Shown: positions 1 through 6,105, counted from the first letter of the stretch. The stretch is 16,940 nucleotides of DNA from Gammaproteobacteria bacterium (GCA_007570945.1 RKSH01000228.1:1-16940); one strand, 5' to 3'. A program made the numbers and translations. The notes: a model not told the origin generated them from the letters alone.

Positions 1-814
1 CGCCCTTGCAGAAAATCTCAATGAACTCCCAAGTGTATTTGAGATAGGGATTGCTCGGGCTTTTCCAACTGCCCCAGGCGGTGTATTTGCAGTTGTAGTT
101 GTTTTTCTCCCACAGGATTTCGCCCTTCCAGATCAGCTTTTTGCTGATGAAGTAGTTGCTGATGATGTGGTGGCTGGGGATGTAGTCCGAGTACAGCGGC
201 TGGATGTTGACCACGATGCGACCGCCGTGTTTGAGGACGCGGGTACATTGGTCAAAAACCTTGAACAGTTTGTCAAAGTAGCCCGGCCAATCAAAATCAT
301 CCGCGCCGGCGGCGTAATCCAGGCCGAAATTGTAGGGCGGCGAGGTGAAAATCAAATCCACGCAGTTGTCCGGCAGTTTTTTCAGCACTGTTGCGCTGTC
401 ACCGCAGATGATTTTATTCACATAGTGCGCGGGAACACCGCTGTTCCGGGTTGAATAACCGTGTTCCTTGGCGTAGTAAAATTTACCCCGTTGCAGTTCT
501 TTTGCAGCGCGGTTTTTTACCTTGCGCTCTTTGTTGTAATTTACATAATCGCGCTTTTTCCCGCGAATGCCATAACTCCCCACACCCTCCACGGCGGCGA
601 GAATATCGGTCAGCAAGCCGTTCCCGACGGATAATTCCTCAACAGATTTTTTCAGGCGGGCCATGTCAACTTCCCGCAAGAGAATCTGCACCGAATTTCC
701 CTCCGGCACGACGTGAAAATCGCGCTTGCGAAACTGGTGATTGAAAGAATCAATCAAACCAATCTCTTTTTTATTGAGGGATTTCGCCCGGGTGAGTTGG
801 ATTTCTTTATACAT
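1..814 (-). CDS. DNA methyltransferase (N4-cytosine/N6-adenine type), N-terminal part, cut by window edge
   Basis: Translating the minus strand from the ATG at 814 gives 271 codons without a stop, running off position 1. Residues 135-162 hold the strand-loop leading to the catalytic motif IV, TSPPYN at 157-162, typical of amino-methyltransferases that modify cytosine N4 or adenine N6 (the DNA methylase N-4/N-6 family). The SAM-binding FxGxG motif is not yet reached, which fits the beta-class order in which motif IV comes first. Residues 1-130 are a basic, lysine-rich N-terminal region I do not recognise. Hand-counted 60-base blocks give about 43-48% GC, against about 73% in a soxB block, and AAA, AAT and ATT codons are common, which suggests horizontal acquisition. 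No clear Shine-Dalgarno precedes the ATG. A restriction partner, if any, would lie beyond the window. The class is secure; target base and site are unknown. Confidence 0.88.
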   Translation of the reverse strand, partial: MYKEIQLTRAKSLNKKEIGLIDSFNHQFRKRDFHVVPEGNSVQILLREVDMARLKKSVEELSVGNGLLTDILAAVEGVGSYGIRGKKRDYVNYNKERKVKNRAAKELQRGKFYYAKEHGYSTRNSGVPAHYVNKIICGDSATVLKKLPDNCVDLIFTSPPYNFGLDYAAGADDFDWPGYFDKLFKVFDQCTRVLKHGGRIVVNIQPLYSDYIPSHHIISNYFISKKLIWKGEILWEKNNYNCKYTAWGSWKSPSNPYLKYTWEFIEIFCKG

Positions 815-824
815 GGCTGCTTAT

Positions 825-854
825 ATTGTAGACGATTGACGGACGAGCGCGCAA
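825..854 (-). promoter_or_regulatory. possible promoter for the methyltransferase gene
   Basis: On the minus strand TACAAT (830-825) matches the -10 consensus at 5 of 6 bases, with a poor -35 TTGCGC (854-849) 18 bp upstream. Transcription would start only a few bases before the ATG at 814, which would give an almost leaderless message. This fits the absent Shine-Dalgarno but is weak evidence on its own. Confidence 0.3.
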
Positions 855-868
855 TACTCGGTCAAAAA

Positions 869-2119
869 TTAATGCGCCACCCCGGCCGCCCCGTGCTCGT
901 CGATTAGCGCGCCGCTGACGAAGCGGTCCAGGGAGAAAGCCGCATTTAATTCATGCGGCGCGCCGTGGGCGATGGTGTGGGCGAAGACCCAGCCGGAACC
1001 GGGGGTGGCCTTGAAGCCGCCGGTGCCCCAGCCGCAGTTGAAGAACAGGCCGCGCACCGGGGTGACACCGATGATGGGGCAGGCGTCGGGGCAGGTGTCC
1101 ACGATGCCGCCCCACTGGCGCAACTGGCGCACGCGGCTGAACACCGGGAACAGTTCCACGATGGCGGCGACCGCGCCCTCCACCACGTCCAGGCCGCCGC
1201 GCTGGCCGTAGCCGTTGTAGGAATCGATGCCGGCGCCAATCACCAACTCGCCCTTGTCGCTCTGGCTGATGTAGCCGTGCACCGCGTTGGACATGACCAC
1301 GGTGTCCAGCACCGGCTTCAGCGGCTCCGACACCAGCGCTTGTAGCGGATGGCTCTCAATGGGCAGGCGCAGGCCGGCCATGGCGGCGAGCACGCTGCTG
1401 TGGCCGGCGGCGACCACGCCGACCTTGGCCGCCTTGATGAAGCCGCGGGTGGTGTCGACGCCAATAACAGCGCCGTTGTCGCGGCGGATGCCGGTGACCT
1501 CGCACTGCTGGATGATGTCCACGCCGCGCGCGTCGGCGGCGCGGGCATAGCCCCAGGCCACGGCGTCGTGGCGGGCCACTCCGCCGCGCGGCTGAAACGA
1601 CGCGCCGAGCACCGGGTAGCGTGCCGTGGGCGCGGTGTTCATGATGGGGACGCGCCGCTTAATCTCACCGGGGTCCAGCACCACGGCGTCGATGCCGTTT
1701 AAGCGGTTGGCGTTGACGCGGCGTTCAATGTCGCGCATTTCCTGCAGAGTGTGGCCGAGATTCATCACGCCGCGCTGGCTGAACATCACGTTGTAGTTCA
1801 ATTCTTTGCTGAGGCCCTCCCACAGTTGCAGCGATTTTTCGTACAGCATCGCGGCCTCGTCCCATAGGTAGTTGGAGCGGACGATGGTGGTGTTGCGGCC
1901 GGTGTTGCCGCCGCCGAGCCAGCCCTTCTCCAGCACCGCGACGTTGGTGAGGCCGTGGACGCTGGCGAGGTAGTAGGCGGTGGCGAGGCCGTGGCCGCCG
2001 CCGCCGACGATGACCACGTCGTATTCGCGCTTCGGCTGCGGGCTGCGCCACGCCGGCCGCCAGCGGCGGTGACCGCTCAGCGCGTTGCGGGCCAGCGCAA
2101 AGATGGAATATTTCTGCAC
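869..2119 (-). CDS. soxB: sarcosine oxidase beta subunit (heterotetrameric type)
   Basis: The 416-residue protein is full length for SoxB, the flavin-bearing subunit that oxidatively demethylates sarcosine to glycine and passes the methyl group to tetrahydrofolate. It has the FAD dinucleotide-binding motif VIVGGGGHGLATAYYLA near residues 36-52, the GGGNTGRNTTIVRSNYL stretch after it, and His184 in GVARHDAVAWG, probably the covalent FMN attachment site. The C-terminus (SLDRFVSG..LIDE..AAGVAH) looks complete. I chose the GTG at 2119 because the family N-terminus reads M-Q-[RK]-Y-S-[IV]-F; an adjacent GTG at 2122 is possible. An in-frame TAG at 2128-2126 excludes anything further upstream. No Shine-Dalgarno precedes it, so translation is probably coupled to the leader ORF upstream. 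The usual partners soxD, soxA and soxG do not follow; a methyltransferase gene does. Confidence 0.93.
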   Translation of the reverse strand: MQKYSIFALARNALSGHRRWRPAWRSPQPKREYDVVIVGGGGHGLATAYYLASVHGLTNVAVLEKGWLGGGNTGRNTTIVRSNYLWDEAAMLYEKSLQLWEGLSKELNYNVMFSQRGVMNLGHTLQEMRDIERRVNANRLNGIDAVVLDPGEIKRRVPIMNTAPTARYPVLGASFQPRGGVARHDAVAWGYARAADARGVDIIQQCEVTGIRRDNGAVIGVDTTRGFIKAAKVGVVAAGHSSVLAAMAGLRLPIESHPLQALVSEPLKPVLDTVVMSNAVHGYISQSDKGELVIGAGIDSYNGYGQRGGLDVVEGAVAAIVELFPVFSRVRQLRQWGGIVDTCPDACPIIGVTPVRGLFFNCGWGTGGFKATPGSGWVFAHTIAHGAPHELNAAFSLDRFVSGALIDEHGAAGVAH

Positions 2120-2125
2120 CACCGA

Positions 2126-2269
2126 CTACACCGCCGCCGTCACTTTTAACGTCGCCACCGTCAGTTTCGACGTCGGTACCGTCACTTTTGGCGCCAACAC
2201 CGCCATTCCCGACGTCGGCGCCTCCACTTGCGGCACCCACACCGTCATTTTCCCCGTTGCCACCGTCAT
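2126..2269 (-). CDS. putative 47-residue leader peptide made of heptad repeats, upstream of soxB
   Basis: ATG at 2269 is preceded by GGAGGG (2280-2275) with 5 nt spacing, the best ribosome binding site in this transcription unit. The frame runs 47 codons to TAG at 2128-2126. It encodes repeats of seven residues such as TSKLTVA, TLKVTAA and APKVTVP, with the pattern x-x-[K/x]-[M/V/L]-T-V-x. The stop lies 3 nt before GTG 2122 and 6 nt before GTG 2119 of soxB, in the same frame, so termination-reinitiation is plausible. Composition alternates hydrophobic residues and threonine, with no membrane segment or recognised domain. It could equally be a by-product of a DNA tandem repeat: period 21 keeps frames open, and I see no homologue. 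Whether a stable peptide is made is unknown. Confidence 0.45.
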   Translation of the reverse strand: MTVATGKMTVWVPQVEAPTSGMAVLAPKVTVPTSKLTVATLKVTAAV

Positions 2270-2276
2270 TTTCGCC
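2130..2276 (-). repeat. degenerate 21-bp tandem repeat, seven units, between glyA and soxB
   Basis: Seven consecutive 21-bp units fill 2276-2130. On the minus strand the first reads GGCGAAAATGACGGTGGCAA plus C; an approximate core is GAAAGTGACGGTGGCGAC. Units starting at 2276, 2255, 2192, 2171 and 2150 are the closest to each other; those at 2234 and 2213 are more diverged. Bases 8-10 of each unit are ATG, GTG or CTG, and the soxB GTG at 2122 falls at this position of an eighth, decayed unit. There are no unique spacers, so this is not a CRISPR array. Confidence 0.85.
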
Positions 2277-2280
2277 CTCC
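2275..2280 (-). promoter_or_regulatory. Shine-Dalgarno GGAGGG for the leader ORF
   Basis: GGAGGG lies 11 nt after the glyA stop and 5 nt before ATG 2269. glyA, soxB and the regulator gene all lack a comparable site, which makes this one notable: ribosomes loading between glyA and soxB would most easily do so here. Confidence 0.6.
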
Positions 2281-2291
2281 GCAACGCCAAC

Positions 2292-3548
2292 TCAGCCGCC
2301 ATACACCGGAAACCGCGCGCACAACTCCTTCACTTTGGCGCGCGTCTGGTCCACCACCGACTCGTCGCCCATGCGGTCCAGAATGTCGCACATCCAGTGG
2401 GTGACCGCGGTCATCTCGCGCTCGCGGAAGCCGCGGGTGGTGGACGCCGGGGTGCCGATACGCACGCCGCTGGTGACAAACGGCGAGCGCGGATCGTTGG
2501 GCACCGCATTTTTATTGACGGTGATATTGGCGCGGCCAAAGGCGGCGTCGGCGTCCTTGCCGGTGATGTTCTTGTCGATTAAATCCAGCAGGAACAAGTG
2601 GTTGTCGGTGCCGTCGGAAACGATTTTGTGGCCGCGCGCCTGAAACGCGGCGACCATGGCGCGCGCGTTGGCCACCACCTGCGCCTGGTAGTCCTTGAAC
2701 TCCGGCGCCATGGCCTCCTTGAACGCCACCGCCTTGGCGGCGATGACGTGCATCAGCGGCCCGCCCTGCATGCCGGGAAAGACCAGCGCGTTGAGTTTCT
2801 TTTCCACCGCCGGGTTGGCGCGCGCCAAGATGAGTCCGCCGCGCGGGCCGCGCAGGGTTTTGTGGGTGGTGGTGGCGACCACATCGGCGACCGGCACCGG
2901 GTTGGGGTAGCGGCCGGCGGCCACCAGGCCGGCCACATGGGCCATGTCCACAAACAAACAGGCGCCGACCTCATCGGCAATGGCGCGGAATTTTTGCCAG
3001 TCCAGCACCCGTGAGTAGGCGGAAAAACCGGCCACCACCATCTTCGGCTGGTGCTCGCGGGCCAGCGCGGCGACCGCGTCGTAGTCCACCTCGCCGTCGC
3101 TGTCGCGCACGCCGTACTGCACGGCATTGAACACCTTGCCGGAAAAGTTCACCCCGGCGCCGTGGGTCAGGTGGCCGCCGTGGGCCAAACTCATGCCTAA
3201 TATGGTGTCGCCGGGCGCCAGCATGGCCAGGTAGACGGCGGCGTTGGCCGAGGAACCGGAATGCGGCTGCACATTGGCGAAGTCGGCGCCGAATAATTGT
3301 TTGGCGCGCTCAATGGCCAGCGACTCCGCAATGTCAACAAATTCGCAACCGCCGTAGTAGCGTTTGCCCGGGTAGCCCTCGGCGTATTTGTTGGTCAACT
3401 GGCAGCCTTGCGCCTCCAGCACGCGCGGGCTGGCGTAGTTTTCCGACGCGATTAACTCAATGTGCCGCTCCTGCCGCACGCGCTCTTTTTCCAGCGCGTC
3501 CCACAAGGGCGCGTCGAAATTCTTAATGCGTTCGCTTCTGTGGTACAT
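2292..3548 (-). CDS. glyA: serine hydroxymethyltransferase
   Basis: The 418-residue protein is full length for GlyA, the cytosolic PLP enzyme that interconverts serine plus tetrahydrofolate and glycine plus methylene-tetrahydrofolate. The family signature HIELIASENYASPRV is at residues 29-43, and TTTHKTLRGPRGG at 226-238 contains the PLP-binding lysine K230. Substrate and folate regions such as LTNKYAEGYPGKRYYGG (51-67) and QPHSGSSAN (94-102) are intact. The ATG at 3548 gives the usual M..R[ST]ER N-terminus, though no good Shine-Dalgarno is visible. It lies 31 bp after the regulator gene on the same strand and upstream of soxB. Many bacteria pair glyA with sox genes because sarcosine oxidase yields glycine and methylene-tetrahydrofolate, which GlyA consumes. 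Confidence 0.97.
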   Translation of the reverse strand: MYHRSERIKNFDAPLWDALEKERVRQERHIELIASENYASPRVLEAQGCQLTNKYAEGYPGKRYYGGCEFVDIAESLAIERAKQLFGADFANVQPHSGSSANAAVYLAMLAPGDTILGMSLAHGGHLTHGAGVNFSGKVFNAVQYGVRDSDGEVDYDAVAALAREHQPKMVVAGFSAYSRVLDWQKFRAIADEVGACLFVDMAHVAGLVAAGRYPNPVPVADVVATTTHKTLRGPRGGLILARANPAVEKKLNALVFPGMQGGPLMHVIAAKAVAFKEAMAPEFKDYQAQVVANARAMVAAFQARGHKIVSDGTDNHLFLLDLIDKNITGKDADAAFGRANITVNKNAVPNDPRSPFVTSGVRIGTPASTTRGFREREMTAVTHWMCDILDRMGDESVVDQTRAKVKELCARFPVYGG

Positions 3549-3579
3549 GTTTTTTTGCCCGTAGGTTGGCGGTGAAAGT

Positions 3580-4191
3580 TCAGTCCATCACCGTGGTTTT
3601 CAGAATGTTCACCATCGTGGCATGGGCGGTGGTGTCGCCGGGGTTGCGGATGGTGTGGCGAAAGTCGCCGCGGTAGCGCAAGGTTTCACCGGCGGCGACG
3701 TTGTGGACACGGTCATCCACCGTCACCTCCAGCGCGCCGCCCAACACGGTGAGGTTTTCCACCGAGCCTTTCTGGTGCGGCTCCGACTCCAGCACGCCGC
3801 CCGGCTCGGCGACAAAATCATACCACTGCACCCAGTCCACGGTTTTCAACCAGCCGATGATGCGCAGTCTACAGAGGCCGTCCTCGCTGGTCAGCAACGG
3901 CGTGCCGGGCGGGCCAACGTGCTCCAGAAATTTTTCCTGCGCGCCGGACTGCAACACTTCATCCATGCTCGCATCCAACGCCTGGCTCAGCCGCCAGATG
4001 GTGCTCAATGTCGGGTTGGTTTCATTTTTTTCAATCTGTGAGATGACCGACTTCGCCACCCCCGACTGCTCCGACAACTCGCCCAGGGAAAGTTTGTACG
4101 CCTTGCGCAACCGCTGAATGGTCAGCCCCATCTGCGGCGAGTCGGCGACCGCCGCGGCGCGGCTTTTGTTTTTTTTCGCGGGCCTTGACAT
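3580..4191 (-). CDS. XRE-family transcriptional regulator with C-terminal cupin domain
   Basis: The 203-residue protein has a basic N-terminal tail. Residues about 22-78 form an XRE/Cro-type helix-turn-helix (recognition part SGVAKSVISQIEKNETNPTLSTI), and residues about 120-200 form a cupin beta-barrel with PHQKGSVENLTVLGG and AGETLRYRGDFRH. This two-domain architecture is common in small-molecule-sensing regulators; the ligand here is unknown. It is the first gene of the glyA-soxB strand and faces the ferredoxin-sulfite reductase operon across an AT-rich region with palindromes, its likely operators. Control of glyA-soxB and itself is therefore plausible but inferred. The ATG at 4191 is used; Met21 just before the helix-turn-helix is an alternative, and neither has a strong Shine-Dalgarno. 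Confidence 0.92.
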   Translation of the reverse strand: MSRPAKKNKSRAAAVADSPQMGLTIQRLRKAYKLSLGELSEQSGVAKSVISQIEKNETNPTLSTIWRLSQALDASMDEVLQSGAQEKFLEHVGPPGTPLLTSEDGLCRLRIIGWLKTVDWVQWYDFVAEPGGVLESEPHQKGSVENLTVLGGALEVTVDDRVHNVAAGETLRYRGDFRHTIRNPGDTTAHATMVNILKTTVMD

Positions 4192-4218
4192 CAGGTTTTG
4201 CGGTGTTACATTTCACCC

Positions 4219-4234
4219 GTTCTTTATTTAGAAC
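4219..4234. promoter_or_regulatory. operator-like near-palindrome O1
   Basis: GTTCTTTATTTAGAAC has perfect 7-bp arms interrupted only by the centre: GTTCT pairs with AGAAC. It differs from the perfect palindrome at 4336-4351 at just two central bases. It lies 28 bp upstream of the regulator start and overlaps the AT-rich stretch where that gene's -10 element should be, so autoregulation by the XRE-cupin protein is the simplest reading. Confidence 0.6.
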
Positions 4235-4238
4235 ATTT

Positions 4239-4254
4239 GAGTTTTATAAAGTCC
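4239..4254. promoter_or_regulatory. possible degraded operator copy between O1 and the hairpin
   Basis: GAGTTTTATAAAGTCC keeps the TTTATAAAG core of the 4336-4351 palindrome (11 of 16 positions match) but has lost arm symmetry. Its centre is 20 bp from that of O1, close to two helical turns, which would place bound dimers on the same DNA face. It could be chance in AT-rich DNA. Confidence 0.3.
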
Positions 4255-4262
4255 AAATTTTT

Positions 4263-4310
4263 GGAGAAAATTTATAAGCCATTGAATAATAATGGTTTAT
4301 TTTTTTCTCC
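4263..4310. repeat. 48-bp imperfect inverted repeat (hairpin) in the divergent region
   Basis: GGAGAAAA (4263-4270) pairs with TTTTCTCC (4303-4310), and ATAAGCCATT (4274-4283) pairs with AATGGTTTAT (4291-4300) with one G-T wobble. The loop is 7 nt (GAATAAT), with a 3x2 T-rich internal loop between the two stems. Read as RNA on the plus strand the inner stem is followed by a run of T, like an intrinsic terminator, but it lies between divergent genes, where no transcript needs to stop. It may be a protein-binding dyad, a transcript insulator or a remnant of a small inserted element. Confidence 0.6.
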
Positions 4311-4323
4311 TTTTAGTGGATTT

Positions 4324-4329
4324 TATGAT
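4324..4329 (+). promoter_or_regulatory. possible -10 element of the ferredoxin-sulfite reductase operon
   Basis: TATGAT matches the -10 consensus at 5 of 6 bases. The predicted start near 4336 coincides with the left edge of palindrome O2, so a protein bound there would block the promoter. No good -35 is visible 16-18 bp upstream (only T-rich sequence), so an activator or an atypical promoter may be involved. Confidence 0.35.
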
Positions 4330-4335
4330 AGCATT

Positions 4336-4351
4336 GTTCTTTATAAAGAAC
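4336..4351. promoter_or_regulatory. operator-like perfect 16-bp palindrome O2
   Basis: GTTCTTTATAAAGAAC is identical to its own reverse complement. Together with the near-identical site at 4219-4234 it forms a pair whose centres are 117 bp apart, about eleven helical turns, flanking the hairpin. It lies about 100 bp upstream of the ferredoxin start and just downstream of a -10-like element. The XRE-cupin regulator encoded next door is the obvious candidate ligand, as an inference from position. Confidence 0.65.
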
Positions 4352-4449
4352 CACGGCGGCATCAGCAAAGTTTCAGCGTGGGCAAAAACGACCGGCAACC
4401 GCCCCGACAGCACACTATACACAAAAAAAACCACACTGGAGACAACCCC

Positions 4450-4764
4450 ATGGGCACCATCAAAGTCACCGACCACCAGGGCAGGGAGCACACCTTGGCC
4501 GCCGCCGAAGGCTGGCGGCTGATGGAAATCATCCGCGACCACGGACTTGAGATTGAAGCGGTTTGCGGCGGCGCCTGCGCCTGCGCCACCTGCCATGTCA
4601 TCGTGGACAGTCGCTGGGCGGAAAAACTGCACCCGGCGCGCGCCGACGAGCGTGACATGTTGGACGACCTGGACAGCGCCACCGAAAACTCGCGCCTAAG
4701 CTGCCAAGTCATCTGGAACCGCGCGCTGGACGGGCTCGGCCTGCGCCTGGCCGACTCGCGGTGA
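4450..4764 (+). CDS. 2Fe-2S ferredoxin, adrenodoxin/Isc-like spacing
   Basis: This 104-residue soluble electron carrier has the cysteine pattern C-x5-C-x2-C-x36-C (C39, C45, C48, C85; C43 is an extra cysteine) in the segment AVCGGACACATCHVIV. That spacing is typical of vertebrate-type (adrenodoxin, putidaredoxin, Isc) 2Fe-2S ferredoxins. The ATG at 4450 has a good ribosome binding site, GGAGA at 4438-4442 with 7 nt spacing, which rules in this start over an in-frame upstream Met at 4198. It is the first gene of the operon and ends 7 bp before cysG. By position it probably delivers electrons to the siroheme reductase downstream. Other family roles, such as P450 or Fe-S assembly partner, cannot be excluded from sequence. 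Confidence 0.93.
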   Translation: MGTIKVTDHQGREHTLAAAEGWRLMEIIRDHGLEIEAVCGGACACATCHVIVDSRWAEKLHPARADERDMLDDLDSATENSRLSCQVIWNRALDGLGLRLADSR

Positions 4765-4771
4765 AGCCGCG

Positions 4772-5830
4772 GTGAGGTTTTTCCCGGTTTTCATTCGCCT
4801 AAGCGGGCGGCGCGCGGTGGTCGCCGGCGGCGGCGAACAGGCCGCGCAAAAAGTCCGCCTGCTGGCCAAGACCGGCGCCGCCATCAACGTCTTCTCGCCG
4901 GCGCCGTCCGCCGAGTTGCGCCGGCTGGCCGGGCGCGGCGCCGTCACCCTCGCCCGCCGCAACTTCCGCGATGCCGACGCCGACGGCGCTGCCTTGGTGT
5001 TCGCCGCCGCCGGCGATGCGTGCATGGACAAGAAAGTCTCCGCCGCCGCGCGGGCGCGCAACATTCCGGTCAATACCGTGGACCGGCCGGCGCTGTGCAC
5101 TTTTTACACGCCGGCGCTGGTGGACCGCGACCCGGTGGTGGTGGCGGTGGGCACCGAGGGCGCCGCACCGGTGCTGGCGCGGCGCATCAAAAGCAAAATC
5201 GAAACCATGCTGCCGCCGGCCACCGGCGCGCTGGCAAAATTCGCGCAAAGCTTGCGCGCCGAGGTCGCGGAAACCGTTCCGCCGCCGCGTGCACGGGCAT
5301 TCTGGGAAAATTTTTTCGCCCACGCCAACGCCGGGCGCACCACGGCACTCATCGCGCAGGGAAGATTCCCCGAAGCACGGCGCGCCGCACAAAAACTTTT
5401 GGCGCGCGCGAAGGTGAAAGCGGACGGCATGGTCAGCGTGCTCAGCGCCCCGGCCGATGCCGAACTGCTCACCGTGAAAGCGGTGCGCAAATTACAGGAG
5501 GCCGATGTCATCGTGCACGACCGCGGCGTCGGCGGCGCCATTCTGGAATACGCGCGCCGCGACGCCGAGCGCGTGGACGCCGGCGGCGGCGATGTGCAAG
5601 GCCTGCTCACCAGGCACGTCGGGGCCGGCCGCAACGTGGTCTGCATTTCCGCACTCGGCACCGTCATTTCCGCAACCATAATCAGCGCCCTCCGCGCCGG
5701 CGGCATCACCGTGGACGTCGTTCCCGGCATCCGCGGCCCGGCGTTCATCACCGTCACACCCAAACCACCGCCGGCGCCATGCATCCCGCCGCCTCGGCCT
5801 TTGCAGTCGCCAAAAGAGTTGCGGGCATGA
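4772..5830 (+). CDS. cysG: siroheme synthase CysG: intact dehydrogenase/ferrochelatase half, degenerate methyltransferase half
   Basis: Residues 1-215 match CysG-N, which oxidises precorrin-2 to sirohydrochlorin with NAD and inserts iron. They carry the NAD site VVAGGGEQAAQKVRLL (16-31), the conserved aspartate D104 in NTVDRPA, and PVVVAVGTEGAAPVLARRIK (121-140). Residues about 219-330 align with the start of the uroporphyrinogen-III methyltransferase domain (ELLTVKAVRKLQEADVIVHD, VVPGI) but are badly decayed. The SAM loop GAGPGD reads SAPADA, the KGGDPFIFGRGGEE segment is missing, and everything after VPGI is replaced by a short proline-rich tail. Total length is 352 residues, against about 457 in enterobacterial CysG. 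Methylation must therefore come from another enzyme. GTG 4772 matches the family N-terminus and follows the ferredoxin by 7 bp. The stop overlaps the next gene as ATGA. Confidence 0.88.
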   Translation: MRFFPVFIRLSGRRAVVAGGGEQAAQKVRLLAKTGAAINVFSPAPSAELRRLAGRGAVTLARRNFRDADADGAALVFAAAGDACMDKKVSAAARARNIPVNTVDRPALCTFYTPALVDRDPVVVAVGTEGAAPVLARRIKSKIETMLPPATGALAKFAQSLRAEVAETVPPPRARAFWENFFAHANAGRTTALIAQGRFPEARRAAQKLLARAKVKADGMVSVLSAPADAELLTVKAVRKLQEADVIVHDRGVGGAILEYARRDAERVDAGGGDVQGLLTRHVGAGRNVVCISALGTVISATIISALRAGGITVDVVPGIRGPAFITVTPKPPPAPCIPPPRPLQSPKELRA

Positions 5831-6105
5831 ACGGCTGGATTGTCAGCGCCAACGATTTGGTTGTCGGCACCGTGGTGTATTACGCCGCCGATGGCTGGAG
5901 CGGCGACATCGGTGACGCCGCGGTCGCCGCCGACCGGATTGCCGCAAAAAAATTACTCGCCGCATCGGAGTCCGCGGTGCGTGACAACCGCGTGGTGGAG
6001 CCGTATTTGGTGGAAGTGGAACTTTGCCGCGGCAAACTTTCGCCATTGCGCCTGCGCGAACAACTGCGCCACCGCGGTCCGAGCGTGGCGCAGGCGGGGG
6101 GATAA
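5827..6105 (+). CDS. DUF2849 family protein, sulfite reductase operon
   Basis: This 92-residue protein resembles the DUF2849 family: an N-terminal VSANDLVVGTVVYYAADGW, an internal SAVRDNRVVEPYLVEVEL near residues 54-71, and a C-terminal LRLREQLRHRGPSV. The family is found almost only between siroheme synthase and the sulfite/nitrite reductase gene in proteobacteria. Its biochemical role is not established as far as I know. Its start overlaps the cysG stop by 4 bp (ATGA), and cysI begins 5 bp after its stop, so all three are probably translated together. No signal peptide, membrane segment or metal-binding cysteine cluster is visible. A helper role in reductase assembly or cofactor loading is a guess from context. 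Confidence 0.82.
   Translation: MNGWIVSANDLVVGTVVYYAADGWSGDIGDAAVAADRIAAKKLLAASESAVRDNRVVEPYLVEVELCRGKLSPLRLREQLRHRGPSVAQAGG

Larger units (their letters stand above)
4192..4449. promoter_or_regulatory. AT-rich divergent control region between the XRE-cupin gene and the ferredoxin operon
   Basis: This 258-bp gap has no convincing gene. Bases 4201-4320 are about 27% GC by hand count, far below the flanking genes. It holds two related 16-bp palindromes, a degraded third copy, a 48-bp imperfect hairpin, a good -10 element for the plus strand and a ribosome binding site (GGAGA, 4438-4442) for the ferredoxin. A plus-strand open frame runs through it into the ferredoxin, but the composition and strong internal start argue it is not translated. 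Confidence 0.75.

Noticed and set aside
2130..2276. CRISPR array or regulatory RNA array
   Set aside because: The 21-bp units are directly adjacent with no spacers and no cas genes are present.
1725..2291. Readthrough extension of GlyA past its TGA
   Set aside because: The glyA frame stays open into soxB, but GlyA already ends at the normal family length and C-terminus, and the openness follows from the repeat period being a multiple of three.
4198..4449. N-terminal extension of the ferredoxin from an upstream Met
   Set aside because: The extension is AT-rich, overlaps palindromes and a hairpin, and the internal ATG at 4450 has a strong ribosome binding site and the correct family length.
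5020..5826. Second plus-strand frame through cysG, continuous with DUF2849
   Set aside because: It encodes arginine/histidine-rich low-complexity sequence, while the cysG frame matches its family; only the part from ATG 5827 is real.
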